Below are positions 1 to 10,372 of a stretch of 64,000 nt of DNA, in pieces. The stretch is from Saccharomycopsis crataegensis. Taxonomy: Eukaryota > Ascomycota > Saccharomycetes > Ascoideales > Saccharomycopsidaceae. Location of the stretch: contig NW_027043822.1 in the NCBI RefSeq assembly GCF_037102585.1, positions 707,001 to 771,000 on the forward strand. The letters run 5' to 3'. Positions within the stretch are counted from its first letter, which is position 1. The number at the start of each line of letters is the position of its first letter. The translations under genes and the position numbers were made by a program. Below the pieces are notes generated by a model that was not told the DNA's origin, did no database searches, and saw only the letters and a program-made list of their open reading frames with translations.

Positions 1-520
1 CACCATATAAAATTGATTCAATAATCGGCAAGAACTGAACCTGGATTGGTGGACGCCAGTAAATAGGAAATGACGAGCAAGAATAGAAAGTTATTAGCCA
101 AGTGAGAATAGGTAATGCTGGAAAGAAGAACTGTGATGTTGCGGGTATCAAAAGCGCCAAGATTAAAAGAGTCCCAACCATGGTCTTAAATAAGAGCCCA
201 GGAAATTCGATAATATAATAATCAAAAGCTAGTAATGCAAACACCAAGATATATTGGAGATCCCATCGATTCCAAATGTGTTGCTTGATCCTTGACATGG
301 TCTCCTTCATATCTAGCGAGGTTTGAAGTTTGGATATTGAGTTATCAAATTCACAAGTTGTAAGGTCTTTTAGGAAAGATAATAAAGGGGAAACTCCATT
401 TCTTTTAATTTTATCATTTTTTTCTTCAATATCTTCATCGATACTATCATAAATATTTTCCGGAGCGAGTAGCCTTTCCGAGAGATTGGTTTCCAATCCG
501 TTTGATAATACCTTTATCAT
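1..520 (-). CDS. AUR1: Inositol phosphorylceramide synthase catalytic subunit, N-terminal part (cut by window edge)
   Basis: Aur1 transfers phosphoinositol from phosphatidylinositol to ceramide in the Golgi and is the target of aureobasidin A. The reverse strand reads open from an ATG at 520 to the window start (173 codons); the C-terminal part lies outside. A polar head of about 85 residues is followed by hydrophobic segments. The stretch ATSQFFFPALPILTW and then RPPIQVQFLPIIESILYG matches the conserved Aur1 N-terminal region closely. It is divergent from RPC31, sharing a roughly 540 bp upstream region. The identification is firm; the catalytic histidines are not in the window. Confidence 0.9.
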   Translation of the reverse strand, partial: MIKVLSNGLETNLSERLLAPENIYDSIDEDIEEKNDKIKRNGVSPLLSFLKDLTTCEFDNSISKLQTSLDMKETMSRIKQHIWNRWDLQYILVFALLAFDYYIIEFPGLLFKTMVGTLLILALLIPATSQFFFPALPILTWLITFYSCSSFPIYWRPPIQVQFLPIIESILYG

Positions 521-1062
521 GGTTGGTTCAACGTGAAATGTTATGCTTATCCTTAATGCCTTTGAAATGAAGGGTGAATTTGGTTAGAAAATGAGCGATA
601 GCTTGAATAGAAAACAGCAGCAGGAAGAACGAGAAATGTAGTCTTATCGCGAGAGACCAATCAGCTTTCAGAGTCACCAGAATCAACAATAATGATTGCA
701 GGCTAAAAGCCACCAAAAAAACTTGGTTATAAGATCAAAAACGCTCACAGAGAGAACTCTATAAAACAATCAGGTATGTATAGTTTCTAAAACAAAGTGG
801 CAATCGAAGCAATAAAGATCAGCAACTTTTGAAAAGCTGCAAGCTATAAAGCTGACAGCTATTGGTGATGGGCAATGTTTGTGACAGCAGCAATAAACAA
901 TCTCCGGTATCCTCCACGTGCACAGCCCTCGGATTGCTTCATAATTTTTTTTTTTTTTTTTTTTTTATTTTTTTTTCATCCCATCAGCACAGGACAATTG
1001 TGTATGCTATAATATATTTTATATATTATTCAAATACATAAACTAAAACACATATTATCATA
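521..1062. promoter_or_regulatory. Divergent AUR1/RPC31 promoter region
   Basis: This 542 bp spacer separates two divergent starts. It holds a CACGTG palindrome (915-920, Cbf1-type site), a nearly pure T tract at about 944-976 that probably excludes nucleosomes, and an AT-rich TATA-like stretch just before the RPC31 start (about 1012-1030). No gene is seen here. Confidence 0.5.
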
Positions 1063-1755
1063 ATGAGTGGTAGAAGATTTGGTGGTGGCGGCGGCGGTTA
1101 TGGGGGAGGGGCATTTGGTCTAGGGATTGACTATAATGAGCTCAAGGAAGTGAAGCTAGATATTGATTCTCAGCGTACCATGATTTTGCCGGTAAATGGA
1201 CCCCTCAATGAAGGAGAAAAGGCGGTGGCTACACAGTTCATTCATTTCCAAGAACTCGTGAAGGACGGGCCTTTCTTTACAGGGTCCTCTTTAGGGAATA
1301 CCAAGAACCAAGTTGAAGACGTGGGGATCAACGATGGGGTGAAGCGTTATTCTGATAGATATGCAAAAAAGAGAAAAGTGAGATCAGCCAGTGATTATCC
1401 ATTCAGACCAGAATTCTTTCCTACAGAACTACATGATGTAATTAAGGTTAGAAAGGGAAGAAACGGATTGAAGTTGAATAGCTACCAGGCAAACTCAGGC
1501 AAATTCTATTTGGATAATATCAATAATGAAGAAGGTAATGATGGTGACGCTGCCAGTAAAATGTTGGAAAGACTTAAAAATATTGCAGAAGTGGAAGATG
1601 AGAAGGATAGACCAGAAGAGAGTGATAGAGACTTCGATGATGAGGAAGATGACTTTGACGACGAGGACGATGATGATTATAATGCGGAGAAGTATTTCGA
1701 TGATGGTGAAGAGTTCGGTGATGAGGGTGATGGTGATGACGAAGCAGCATTCTGA
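1063..1755 (+). CDS. RPC31: RNA polymerase III subunit C31
   Basis: Rpc31 is part of the Pol III-specific C82/C34/C31 subcomplex needed for promoter-directed initiation at tRNA and 5S genes in the nucleus. The 230-residue protein has the family layout: a Gly-rich start, the block LPVNGPLNEGEKAVA, the segment VKDGPFFTG, then DGVKRYSDRYAKKRK, and a long acidic tail (from about 185) ending in DDDYNAEKYFDDGEE...EAAF, very like the S. cerevisiae C terminus. Length is close to the family norm. The start is the first ATG after the AT-rich promoter. Confidence 0.95.
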   Translation: MSGRRFGGGGGGYGGGAFGLGIDYNELKEVKLDIDSQRTMILPVNGPLNEGEKAVATQFIHFQELVKDGPFFTGSSLGNTKNQVEDVGINDGVKRYSDRYAKKRKVRSASDYPFRPEFFPTELHDVIKVRKGRNGLKLNSYQANSGKFYLDNINNEEGNDGDAASKMLERLKNIAEVEDEKDRPEESDRDFDDEEDDFDDEDDDDYNAEKYFDDGEEFGDEGDGDDEAAF

Positions 1756-3512
1756 TTAACTGGTTAAAGCTGTGGAATCTTGTCTGCTTTAGATTCATTG
1801 AAAAAAAAAGAAGCATACACTTATATTCTAGATCTAGTTTCTTCCATTTTTTTACTTCTGTTTTCTTTATTTAATTTTCGATGTATATTATGGTATTTTT
1901 TTGTTGCAAATTTTAATAGTCTGTGAATGTTCCAAACGAAGGTGGAACATGCAAACATATTCATTAAAAAGTTTTTCAACATGATTACGATGTAGGAATC
2001 AGTTACAATTATATTAATTTGAAAAAAAAAATTGTTTATTGAGTTTACTGAAAGTTATGAATGCTAAATTCAGTTAGTGTTGTGTCCACGAATTTCAAAT
2101 ATTCAATTATCAAAAAAAAAGCCCAAATATTATCAGAGTCATTAAATCAGTATTTTTGTTTTATTAATCAATGATATTCTCATACAGTGTGAATAAAAAA
2201 ATCATCATACAATATCACAAGGCTTTCCAAAAGTAGGAGAAAAAAACACATACCATACCCTGCTTTGCTTCAAGACATTTCACAAAAATATCTTTTGTTT
2301 GACAAAAAGAAAAGTAATGCTTAACTTGTTAGTCAATGCTGTAAGCATTAAATTGAATTCTCAAATATTCACAAAAAGGTATTTGTTTGCTTTCAATCAG
2401 CTAAAAGCCAATCATCAATTACCAACCACCAGCACCCCAATTTTGTACACAAGGAGCGCGGCTACTGCAGAACAGTGATGGTCGACAATATGTCCGCCCG
2501 GCGATAATTGTCATCAAAGAAGCATTCCCATCTTGCGATTCTATCTCAAGTAAAATCAAAAACATACCTTATAATTGTTAGTAACAGTTATTCAAGTTAG
2601 AAACATTCACTAAATCATTAATTGAAAAGATTCAATGGCTTGACTCATACAAGGCTGAAACTTAACGATATGCGAGTTGTCGACAAAGAACATTCAGTAG
2701 CAACAATTGGTACATGCAAATAATCATCGTAAGCCATTGAACCTCAACAATATAACGACTTGTTAGATAATAAGAAAAAAAGAACGTACCATAACAATAT
2801 TACTATTTTCTAACTATGATGGAATAGAAGCACCGCAAAGAGCAGTTAGAGTGTCAACAAACACTGCTGACATTCCCCCAACTGACTTTTGATGAGCTCA
2901 ATTCCAATTGCTAACTTGGACAATCAAAATATTAAAGAAAGAAAGAGAACTGTGGAAAAAAAATTTTCATCCTCCAATTTGTACTCGCAGAAAACAAGAT
3001 GGCCGCACTAGACGGAGTACGGATTCCTTTTTGAGAATTGCGACCGGGTAACATACACGCTTCCGGCACGGAAAACAAGTCACAAAGGCGGAGAGATTAA
3101 TAGTTGTAATAAATGACAATAATATTAATATTTTTTTATATGTATTTATATTATCTTATTAGAGTGCCTAACTCGAAAAAATTGTTTAGATTCTGTTATT
3201 TTGTGCTTTGTGACATTTTTTGGTTGGATCCAGCCGTTGCTCGCGTTGGTATCTCATCGCAAGTGTCAAACGAGTCCATCTCGGAACGCATGGATAAATC
3301 AAATTTGATTCAAATTATCCTATTTAACTAAGATTTTTTTTCTTTGGTAGATATTTCTTTTTCAATAAAGAGAAACTTTTTTCTTTTCTTTCTTTTCTAC
3401 TCATAGATTCTCTCTGTTGATTCGGCATTCAGAAATACTAGACTTCAAATTATAGAAAAACCTCCCCACAATAATACAAATTTCAACCGACTGAGCGATA
3501 TAACACATCATA
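1756..3512. other. 1.75 kb gap: no protein gene; splice-like and snoRNA-like signals on minus strand
   Basis: I see no convincing protein-coding frame. The minus strand between about 2790 and 2240 carries several yeast splicing-type signals and an 11 bp perfect inverted repeat (listed separately). A locally GC-rich block lies at 2450-2505. The last 400 bp are the ceramidase promoter, with pyrimidine tracts at about 3370-3400. Confidence 0.4.
2392..2741 (-). ncRNA. Possible intronic box C/D snoRNA host segment
   Basis: On the minus strand an 11 bp perfect terminal stem (arms 2731-2741 and 2631-2641) encloses 89 nt that begin with ACGATGA (2724-2730, one change from the C box RUGAUGA) and contain CTGA (2694-2697). 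The final D box is weak, with only ATGA near the 3' arm. Downstream a second candidate has TTGATGA (about 2511-2517), ends with CTGA (about 2397-2400), and can close a short TGCTT/AAGCA stem. A TACTAAC (2577-2583) and a GTATGT (2562-2567) lie between them. Candida-type yeasts are known to carry snoRNAs in introns of non-coding host genes. I could not identify guide targets, so the call is tentative. Confidence 0.28.
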
Positions 3513-4397
3513 ATGTTTGAATTGCCATTTGCCTTATCAGTGCCCTACCCTGATATCGATACGGTATCCAGTTATTGGGGATCCGAGGTCACCGCCACCA
3601 TCGACTGGTGTGAAGAAAATAACGTTATTTCGTACTACATCGCAGAGTTTGTCAATACCATCACCAACCTGTTTTTCATGTTCCTTGCCTGCTTTGCCAT
3701 CTTACGTTCTGTTCAAAACGGGTTTGAGAAAAGGTTCATATTAGGTAACTGTGGGTTCCTCCTTGTGGGTATTGGCTCTTGGTTATTCCATATGACCTTG
3801 ATGTACGAGTTCCAATTACTTGATGAATTACCAATGTTGTATGCCACTTGCGTTCCATTCTGGAGTATTTTCTCCAAGGGAAAGTCTCCAAAACAGACGT
3901 TCATCATCGGGGTCTTGGTTACCACATTGGCAGGGTTAATGACCGCTATTTATTTGATCATTAAAGATCCAACATTTCACCAAGCCTGCTATGCATTCCT
4001 TAACTTTATGATCATTGGGAAATCGTACCATACTATCACCACCTCGGTAGATAATGTAAAGTACAAAAAGGAGATTTCTACCATGATCATGCTAATGGTT
4101 AAAGGGGTAGGAAGTTTCTTATTTGGGTACTTCTTATGGAATTTGGACATACATTTATGTCTGCAAGTCACCCAACTTAAACGGTTTGTGGGCCTTCCTT
4201 ATGGTTTCTTATTGGAAGGCCATGGATGGTGGCATCTATTCACTGGACTCGGGGTCTATCATTATGATATCTTTTTGGAATACCTCAGATTGTTTGAAAT
4301 AGGAAAACAGGATGATTATTGCTTGACAACCAAGTTTTACATCCTCCCGGATATCGAAACAAAAGATCGCCAAGTTACTGAGAAAAAGGAATCATGA
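3513..4397 (+). CDS. YPC1: Alkaline ceramidase (YPC1/YDC1 type)
   Basis: This ER membrane hydrolase cleaves (phyto/dihydro)ceramide to a sphingoid base and fatty acid. The 294 residues contain the family hallmarks: ATIDWCEENNVISYYIAEF near the N terminus, SWLFHMTLMYEFQLLDELPM with the conserved His and Asp, and GHGWWHLFTGLGVYHY near the C terminus, embedded in about seven hydrophobic segments. It is slightly shorter than the 316-317 residue S. cerevisiae pair, and whether it acts on phyto- or dihydroceramide cannot be told. Two CTG codons (residues 53 and 217) sit where the S. cerevisiae protein, as I recall it, has Ser. It lies downstream of RPC31 and upstream of UMP1 on the same strand. Confidence 0.9.
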   Translation: MFELPFALSVPYPDIDTVSSYWGSEVTATIDWCEENNVISYYIAEFVNTITNLFFMFLACFAILRSVQNGFEKRFILGNCGFLLVGIGSWLFHMTLMYEFQLLDELPMLYATCVPFWSIFSKGKSPKQTFIIGVLVTTLAGLMTAIYLIIKDPTFHQACYAFLNFMIIGKSYHTITTSVDNVKYKKEISTMIMLMVKGVGSFLFGYFLWNLDIHLCLQVTQLKRFVGLPYGFLLEGHGWWHLFTGLGVYHYDIFLEYLRLFEIGKQDDYCLTTKFYILPDIETKDRQVTEKKES

Positions 4398-4708
4398 GAT
4401 ATATAACAATAAGTAGATTATTTGATTTTTCATACCATAAACTGTCCCTATTTTGTTTTTATTTGTTGCAATCTTTATATAGATATATTGATAATATATA
4501 TTATACATAGATAAATCAGACCTTTAAGGAATCTTGTTCGTGTAACTTTATAGGGAGCTACAATAAAACACTTTGCGCACCACAGGTATTTTTGGGGAAA
4601 ATCAAAAATTCGGGCAAAACTGTAAGTGGCGAGAAGAACTATTACAAAGCTCATAATATAATAATATATCTCCACCCACGAGAATTGACTAAACAATATC
4701 ATTAAAAG
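4398..4708 (+). promoter_or_regulatory. UMP1 upstream region and 3' end of ceramidase gene
   Basis: This 311 bp AT-rich spacer contains TATA-like runs (about 4483-4505 and 4650-4668). TCGGGCAAA at about 4612 resembles the proteasome element GGTGGCAAA at seven of nine positions. No gene is seen. Confidence 0.35.
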
Positions 4709-5501
4709 ATGGTGAGTATTTTTTGATTTTTCCTGTCATTTGTCAACTTTTGTTTTTATTCTAATATGGCGTTGTTTTTTTTTGGAGTGTTAATGGTTAT
4801 GGGAGATCGAGATTGGACTGTCAATAATACATATCTCTTGTGAATAATCTACAGAATTGATTCCCTATTCATTTCTTCTAGTTATAATATATATAATGAG
4901 ATTACTGAGTGTTAATTGAATCAGAAAACGGAATCTTTTGGTGGCAAAATACGAAGTTCAAAAGGCATTTTCCAGCGCCATTATACATACCTCATGGGCG
5001 GGAATTCACTTCTCTTTCTTTCTCGAAGTTGCTTCTTATTGTACTAACTAATAATAATACTAGTCCATGAGATTGATCCCCAAATCAGACTTCCAATCAG
5101 AAGTCAATGCCACCAAGTTTGAGACCTCTGCAGTCCATGTTGACCTTCCTGACACCTTGCGTGCTGGTAAAGGCCCCCTTTCGATTGCTTCACAAGTCAA
5201 TGGACATCATCCGCTCGAACAGCGTCTTGCCAACTGGGAAGAAACCCAACACTCCCGTAAGCTCGAACAATATAAGCGTATGTTTGGGGCTGCTGAACCG
5301 ATCAGAAGAGTAATGGAATTACAAATTGTCGAAAAGACCGATTTCAAACCAGCGGTATTGACCGATGGGTCCAGAAGTTTACATCAAGACGTGTTACTTG
5401 GGAAAGAAATGAGTGTTGATTGGGAAGATGTTTACACCAATATCGATGAAGAAAACCCAAGGGATTTCCATACTGACTTGGAAAGAAAAGTGGGTATCTG
5501 A
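4709..5501 (+). CDS. UMP1: Proteasome maturation factor Ump1 (spliced; exon 1 is the ATG only)
   Basis: Ump1 is the short-lived chaperone of 20S proteasome half-mers and is degraded on completion of the particle. The main exon encodes LPDTLRAGKGPLSIASQVNGHHPLE, the NWEETQ block, FGAAEPIRRVMELQIVEKTDF and DVLLGKEMSVDWEDVY, all diagnostic. An ATG at 4709-4711 is followed directly by GTGAGT (4712-4717). A branch site TACTAAC (5042-5048) and TAG (5061-5063) end a 352 nt intron. Joining gives M-S-M-R-L-I-P-K in frame, 146 residues. Starting at the second ATG (5067) would remove only two residues, so the protein is certain and the intron likely. A perfect GGTGGCAAA (4940-4948) lies inside the intron. 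Confidence 0.9.
4712..5063 (+). other. UMP1 intron carrying a PACE-like element
   Basis: The intron runs from GTGAGT to TAG, with TACTAAC 15 nt before the 3' end. GGTGGCAAA at 4940-4948 is the exact Rpn4-binding proteasome element of S. cerevisiae. Either the element works from inside the intron, or transcription starts downstream of it and this stretch is promoter, in which case translation starts at 5067. Confidence 0.7.
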
Positions 5502-5841
5502 GTGATTTGTGGCTCCTTTTTCTTATCCTATGTTGTTATTCTGATTGTTTCGTGTGTACTTTAATGATAAAATATATGTTTTATTTAGCATTTTGATATT
5601 TTTTTACAAGTATTGTAATCAAATTTCTTTCCTGAGGAAGTGTGGAAAAAACTTGATGTGAATAAGAATTGAAGAGACAAGAGGTTGAATATATTCCCTA
5701 AAATTATATAAAGTAGAAACAAGAAAGAAGGGTATCGAATATGGAAAGCTAAATAGCATAATATAATTTACAAAATATCTACAGGATTTATCATTATTAT
5801 TATTATTATCATCATCATCATCATCTCATCATAATCGCTGC
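5502..5841. other. Convergent UMP1/RNR2 3' region
   Basis: This 340 bp gap is AT-rich and holds likely polyadenylation signals for both genes plus an ATT/ATC trinucleotide run at about 5790-5826 next to the RNR2 stop. I see no gene. Confidence 0.5.
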
Positions 5842-6978
5842 TCAAAAATCATCGTCAAACTCTAGCGGAAATTCTCCAGTATTAGTTGGATGAGTTTTAT
5901 TATTATCACTTGACTTTTCCATCACTTTAACTTTCTGATAATCACTGACACGCTTTTCAAAAAAATTGGTTTTGCCAGCCAACGAGATATTCTCCATGAA
6001 ATCAAATGGGTTACTAACTTTGAAAATCTTAGGTCTCCCAAGAGCCACCAACAATCGATCTGCGACAAATTCCACATATTGATTCATTAAATTGCTATTC
6101 ATCCCCAATAATGATACTTGCAAAGCATCATCAAAATATCTTTTTTCAATCGCCACTGCCTCCATGATGATCCGGTCGACAATTTCCGGAGCAAGCTTAT
6201 TATCTAGATGAGAGTATAAAAGACAAGCGAAATCAGTATGAAGACCCTCATCGCGACAAATCAATTCATTGGAAAACGTTAACCCAGGCATGAGCCCCCG
6301 TTTCTTGAGCCAAAATATAGAAGCAAATGAACCAGAAAAGAAGATTCCTTCGACTGCTGCAAAGGCAATCAATCGTTCTGCAAATAAGGCATCCTTATCA
6401 GATATCCATCGAAGGGCCCAATCAGCCTTTTCCTTAATACAAGGAATGGTTTCTATCGCATTAAAGAGGAAATCTGCTTTCTCTTGGTCTTGAATGTATG
6501 TATCGATAAGTAATGAATATGTCTCTGAATGTATGTTTTCCATCATGATTTGAAATCCATAAAAGCACCTAGCTTCGGGTATTTGTACTTCAGTTGAGAA
6601 GTTCAGCACCAAGTTCTCGTTGACAATACCATCAGAAGCAGCAAAGAATGCCAACACTCGACTAATGAAGAATTTCTCGTCTTCGTTGAGCTGGTAGTTC
6701 CAATCATGTAAATCTTTTCCCAAATCAATTTCCTCGGCGGTCCAAAACGATGCCTCTGCCTTCTTGTACATATTCCAGATATCGTGGTACTTTATTGGAT
6801 ACATAACAAACCGCTTCTTATTCTCTTTCAAGAGTGGCTCTTCCCGCTGTTTCTTATGGAGCTCTTGTCGTTGGGTGGCATAACTTTGAAGAAACTGTTG
6901 ATGCTCATCACCAGAATTCTTCAACCCAAGCTGCTGGAACTTGGGCTGTAACTGCTCAAACTCAACTTCATTTGTCAT
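5842..6978 (-). CDS. RNR2: Ribonucleotide reductase small subunit R2
   Basis: R2 carries the diiron-tyrosyl radical that drives reduction of ribonucleotides to dNTPs. The 378 residues keep every metal ligand, placed by the class I spacing: Asp116 (SDGIVNEN), Glu147 and His150 (MENIHSE), Glu210, Glu244 and His247 (RDEGLH). Tyr154 is the radical site. This marks it as the catalytic Rnr2 type and not the ligand-deficient Rnr4 type. The acidic C-terminal tail ending FDDDF is where R1 binds. Codon use is strongly biased, fitting high expression. It is convergent with UMP1; the 265 bp upstream is shared with the 3' end of TRM44. Confidence 0.97.
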   Translation of the reverse strand: MTNEVEFEQLQPKFQQLGLKNSGDEHQQFLQSYATQRQELHKKQREEPLLKENKKRFVMYPIKYHDIWNMYKKAEASFWTAEEIDLGKDLHDWNYQLNEDEKFFISRVLAFFAASDGIVNENLVLNFSTEVQIPEARCFYGFQIMMENIHSETYSLLIDTYIQDQEKADFLFNAIETIPCIKEKADWALRWISDKDALFAERLIAFAAVEGIFFSGSFASIFWLKKRGLMPGLTFSNELICRDEGLHTDFACLLYSHLDNKLAPEIVDRIIMEAVAIEKRYFDDALQVSLLGMNSNLMNQYVEFVADRLLVALGRPKIFKVSNPFDFMENISLAGKTNFFEKRVSDYQKVKVMEKSSDNNKTHPTNTGEFPLEFDDDF

Positions 6979-7243
6979 AGTAATGTGGTTATTCGGTATT
7001 TTAAGATTTATGATTACTTCCTTCCCTAATATTAGTGTTTTTTCTATTCTATAATAACCTAGAACAAGTCTTTCATGTCAATAAATGTGTCTCACTTTTA
7101 TGATTTGATTGATTTGCAGAATTTTTTTTTTTTACGGAAATATTTTTTTTTTTTTTTACAAAATTTGCGATGACTTTGCTTCCTGTCACCTACAAAACAA
7201 TATTGAATTATTGAATATTATTATAATAAATAGGGGAAAATAC

Positions 7244-9031
7244 TCAGTGTCCTCGGGGTGGACGCTTCATCAAACTCATGGTATTTTCTACCCATCCATC
7301 AGCACCACCTTCAAGCTCCAAAACTTGGGCAACCGACTTAAATTGATCTCCTGGTTGTTTATGGTGCCCTACGATTGCACAATTCCTAGTAGAAGGGATT
7401 CTCAACATTTCTCTTTCGGTTTTCCAACCAACTTGGGAAGCAATTTCTTCTGTGTGTTGCACAAGCCCAGAATATGTAGATTTAGAATCAGCAGCATTGT
7501 TGTTTGCCTTTGGTAAGAACCGAGTCTTATTCCCAGATAATGCATGAGAACAGCATGGGATCACCATGAAATCGTAGCCAAATAATGGGATCCATAATGT
7601 AAGCTCATCAGAATGATTACCGATTACGAAGGTGTTATCTGGGAATGTTCCGGTATTAACATAGCTGGAATTCATCAATGTCTTAGAGTTATAGCTAACT
7701 ACCTCGATTTCGTTAGATGAAGACCCAAGTTTATTGAGATTTTTCTGATTATGAGTTCCATGAAGATCTGTCTTGAACGTGGAGTTTTGTAAACTGATCA
7801 GGTAGTCTTGATCTTGTTCCAACAAGATCCTTGGAATGATCACCTGTTCCTTGAGGCACTGTGAGACGTTATCTGGATAAATTTTCCATGATTTTCTGGC
7901 CCTGGCATCAATTCCTATCCCATGGAATCCTTCCATGATCAAAATATAAACAAGGATCCCGTTACCACAACCAAGATCAGCAAATTGAAAGTTGGTATCA
8001 CCATATATATTTTGCCAAAGTTCGATCAAAAATGCGGCGATGGCGATATCTTCAAACACATGTTTCTTTGGATCAGTATTCTCCTGCCAATTATCAATCA
8101 AATATTGGGAGTATTGCTTCTTTAAAGCAATGTATCTGTTTTGAAAAAGCACCTTGCTGACAACTACATCATGCTGTACTCGTTTTTCGTACCCATCCAT
8201 CACCCCTTTACTATGTTTTTGTGCAGTTTGGAGTAATCTGAAAGCAATTCTCAAAGTTCTGTCGTTAGAATCGAGGGATTTCAAATTACGGATCACTTGA
8301 GGGTCCTTGTATCCAAATGGAAGATAATTTAGTGATAAGTTCTTTGTTGGACGATGATAAAAAATCCCCACCGCTTCCACCGGTGGTAAGTAATACGGAC
8401 ATTGTTCGCCACTCTCAATGTGTGGTATGTACACTACAAAAAGAGATTCATCTTGATCTTCATAGTCTTGCAAGGTATATATCAAACAAGTTTGGTTGAT
8501 CACGTAGTCTTTATATGGGTTACGAGGAATCAACCGTCTGACAATCTGTCGCTTAGGTTTGAAATCTAAGACCGTAGGTATATCTCGAAGCTGCATATCA
8601 TCAAGGTTGAGCTCTTGTATCACATCGTTCCCTTCTTCTTCTTTTCGTTCTTCTTCTTCTGTTTCTTCATTTCCTTCGATGATTTTGTCTTCCTCATTTA
8701 GTTTTCTCTTTCTGTTCAGTGGTTTCGAACTTAATCTCGAGTGATCATCCCTTTCAGTTGTTTTCTCAGTGACCAACGGAGTCTCCATAATATTACCATT
8801 TTCATCAAGATATTCGTACTTGGTATTCCTGAGGATATCAGCCCGTAACAATACTGTGGAATTGATTTCTGGTTGGAGAATCAAATTGTATAAAGCCTTT
8901 TCAAAATGGTACGACTTGAACTCGACATTTCGTGAGCATACTTCTATCCAGTCATTCCCTATAAGTTTGGACTCTTGCAAAATGCTTTCGAATTGTTCTC
9001 CACGGGACTTCTTGTTACCTCTTTTGCCCAT
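7244..9031 (-). CDS. TRM44: tRNA(Ser) Um44 2'-O-methyltransferase
   Basis: Trm44 methylates the ribose of U44 at the base of the extra arm of tRNA-Ser in the cytoplasm. The SAM-binding motif FADLGCGNGILVYIL is followed by GFHGIGIDARARKSW, and a conserved block VIPCCSHALSGNKTRF lies further on. I prefer the ATG at 9031 (595 residues) because MGKRGNKKSR and then GNDWIEV...NLILQPEINSTVLLRADIL resembles family N termini. The longer frame from 9136 adds 35 charged residues and would place a CACGTG promoter-type site (9118-9123) in coding sequence. This window also contains two tRNA-Ser genes, a substrate class of this enzyme. Confidence 0.9.
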   Translation of the reverse strand: MGKRGNKKSRGEQFESILQESKLIGNDWIEVCSRNVEFKSYHFEKALYNLILQPEINSTVLLRADILRNTKYEYLDENGNIMETPLVTEKTTERDDHSRLSSKPLNRKRKLNEEDKIIEGNEETEEEERKEEEGNDVIQELNLDDMQLRDIPTVLDFKPKRQIVRRLIPRNPYKDYVINQTCLIYTLQDYEDQDESLFVVYIPHIESGEQCPYYLPPVEAVGIFYHRPTKNLSLNYLPFGYKDPQVIRNLKSLDSNDRTLRIAFRLLQTAQKHSKGVMDGYEKRVQHDVVVSKVLFQNRYIALKKQYSQYLIDNWQENTDPKKHVFEDIAIAAFLIELWQNIYGDTNFQFADLGCGNGILVYILIMEGFHGIGIDARARKSWKIYPDNVSQCLKEQVIIPRILLEQDQDYLISLQNSTFKTDLHGTHNQKNLNKLGSSSNEIEVVSYNSKTLMNSSYVNTGTFPDNTFVIGNHSDELTLWIPLFGYDFMVIPCCSHALSGNKTRFLPKANNNAADSKSTYSGLVQHTEEIASQVGWKTEREMLRIPSTRNCAIVGHHKQPGDQFKSVAQVLELEGGADGWVENTMSLMKRPPRGH

Positions 9032-9397
9032 ATTTTCCCACAAACACAGGTCTTTGCCGCTGCTTCTTCTTCCTTCCTGTTCTTCCAAATATTTTTTCTC
9101 TTCTTTCGGATCTCTCGCACGTGATGAAGTTACCATAAAAAGTCAGGAATTTTGAGACCAGCGAATGTCTCTCTCACCCCAATGGATGATCTAATAATTA
9201 TTATTAGTATTACTTTCCAGGGAAAGCCCAAGATTGGTGTTTACTAATTGTGATAATAATAATAGAGGAGCCCCCTTTAATCAAAAATATTTGATCCTCT
9301 TTTTAATTCATTCAGGACTGATTATTCGGAACCACTATTGCAGGTAAATAGACAGACACACTTACAGATAGATAAATAGAACAGATATACACAAACC
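9032..9397. promoter_or_regulatory. Divergent TRM44/PHO85 promoter
   Basis: The region holds one CACGTG (9118-9123, flanked as GCACGTGA, a Cbf1/Pho4-type core) and AT-rich runs at about 9195-9270. No gene is seen other than the optional TRM44 N-terminal extension. Confidence 0.45.
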
Positions 9398-10372
9398 ATG
9401 GCCGGTCAGTCACATTTCCAACAACTCGAAAAGCTTGGTGAAGGAACCTATGCCACTGTGTACAAAGGCAGAGATGCGTACACCGGGTCCCTTGTTGCTC
9501 TTAAAGAAATCAACTTGGACTCTGAAGAAGGTACCCCTTCTACTGCAATCCGTGAAATTTCTCTTATGAAGGAACTCAAGCATGAAAACATCGTCACCCT
9601 CTATGATGTGATCCACACGGAAAATAAATTGACCCTTGTGTTCGAGCATATGGACCGTGATCTTAAGAAGTACATGGATACCTATGGTAATCGCGGTGCG
9701 TTGGACCCTAAGATTGTCAAAAGCTACATGTTTCAGCTTCTCAAAGGTATAATGTTTTGCCATGATAACTGTGTGTTGCATCGTGATTTAAAACCTCAAA
9801 ACTTATTGATAAATTCTAAAGGTGAGCTCAAGATTGGTGATTTTGGTCTTGCCCGTGCCTTCGGGATCCCTGTCAACACTTTCTCCAACGAGGTTGTCAC
9901 CCTTTGGTACAGAGCCCCTGATGTGCTTATGGGTTCCAGAAACTATAATACCAGTATTGATATCTGGTCAGCTGGATGTATCATGGCAGAAATGTTCACT
10001 GGCCGTCCATTATTCCCAGGATCTTCTAACGATGATCAATTGTTGACAATTTTCAAAATAATGGGTACCCCAACCGAAAGAACGTGGCCAGGGGTTTCTC
10101 AATTGCCAAACTACCGTCATAATTTCGACATGTACATTTCCCAAGATTTGGGCACTATTGTTCCTCAGGTTGATCCTATTGGTTTGAAATTGTTGAACCA
10201 ATTATTGCAAATGAAGCCAGAAAACAGGGTTTCTGCCCGCGCTGCGTTGACTAGTCCTTGGTTTTCCGAATACTCGTCACAGTTGGGAAACAACCAAATG
10301 AATAACAGTGATACCCAATATCAGAATCAATATCAGGATGGTAGAGGACGTGGCATGCATCAAATAGCATGA
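9398..10372 (+). CDS. PHO85: Cyclin-dependent kinase Pho85 (CDK5 type)
   Basis: Pho85 pairs with many cyclins to control phosphate and glycogen metabolism and the cell cycle. The 324-residue kinase has the Gly loop GEGTYATVY (14-22), the cyclin-binding PSTAIRE helix (47-53), HRDLKPQN with catalytic Asp130, [16 protein letters not shown], and the family-specific [11 protein letters not shown]. Unlike S. cerevisiae PHO85 there is no intron: the frame is open from ATG to stop. A Gln/Asn-rich tail of about 40 residues follows the kinase fold. It is convergent with the yapsin-like gene. Confidence 0.95.
   Translation: MAGQSHFQQLEKLGEGTYATVYKGRDAYTGSLVALKEINLDSEEGTPSTAIREISLMKELKHENIVTLYDVIHTENKLTLVFEHMDRDLKKYMDTYGNRGALDPKIVKSYMFQLLKGIMFCHDNCVLHRDLKPQNLLINSKGELKIGDFGLARAFGIPVNTFSNEVVTLWYRAPDVLMGSRNYNTSIDIWSAGCIMAEMFTGRPLFPGSSNDDQLLTIFKIMGTPTERTWPGVSQLPNYRHNFDMYISQDLGTIVPQVDPIGLKLLNQLLQMKPENRVSARAALTSPWFSEYSSQLGNNQMNNSDTQYQNQYQDGRGRGMHQIA

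Noticed and set aside
2762-2789. Complete small intron from GTACGT to the nearby CTAAC on the minus strand
   Set aside because: The CTAAC lies only about 20 nt after the 5' site, too short for a yeast intron, so only the series of signals and not this pair is reported.
9032-9136. N-terminal extension of TRM44 from the ATG at 9136
   Set aside because: It contains a CACGTG promoter-type site and adds charged residues that I do not associate with the family; the ATG at 9031 fits better.
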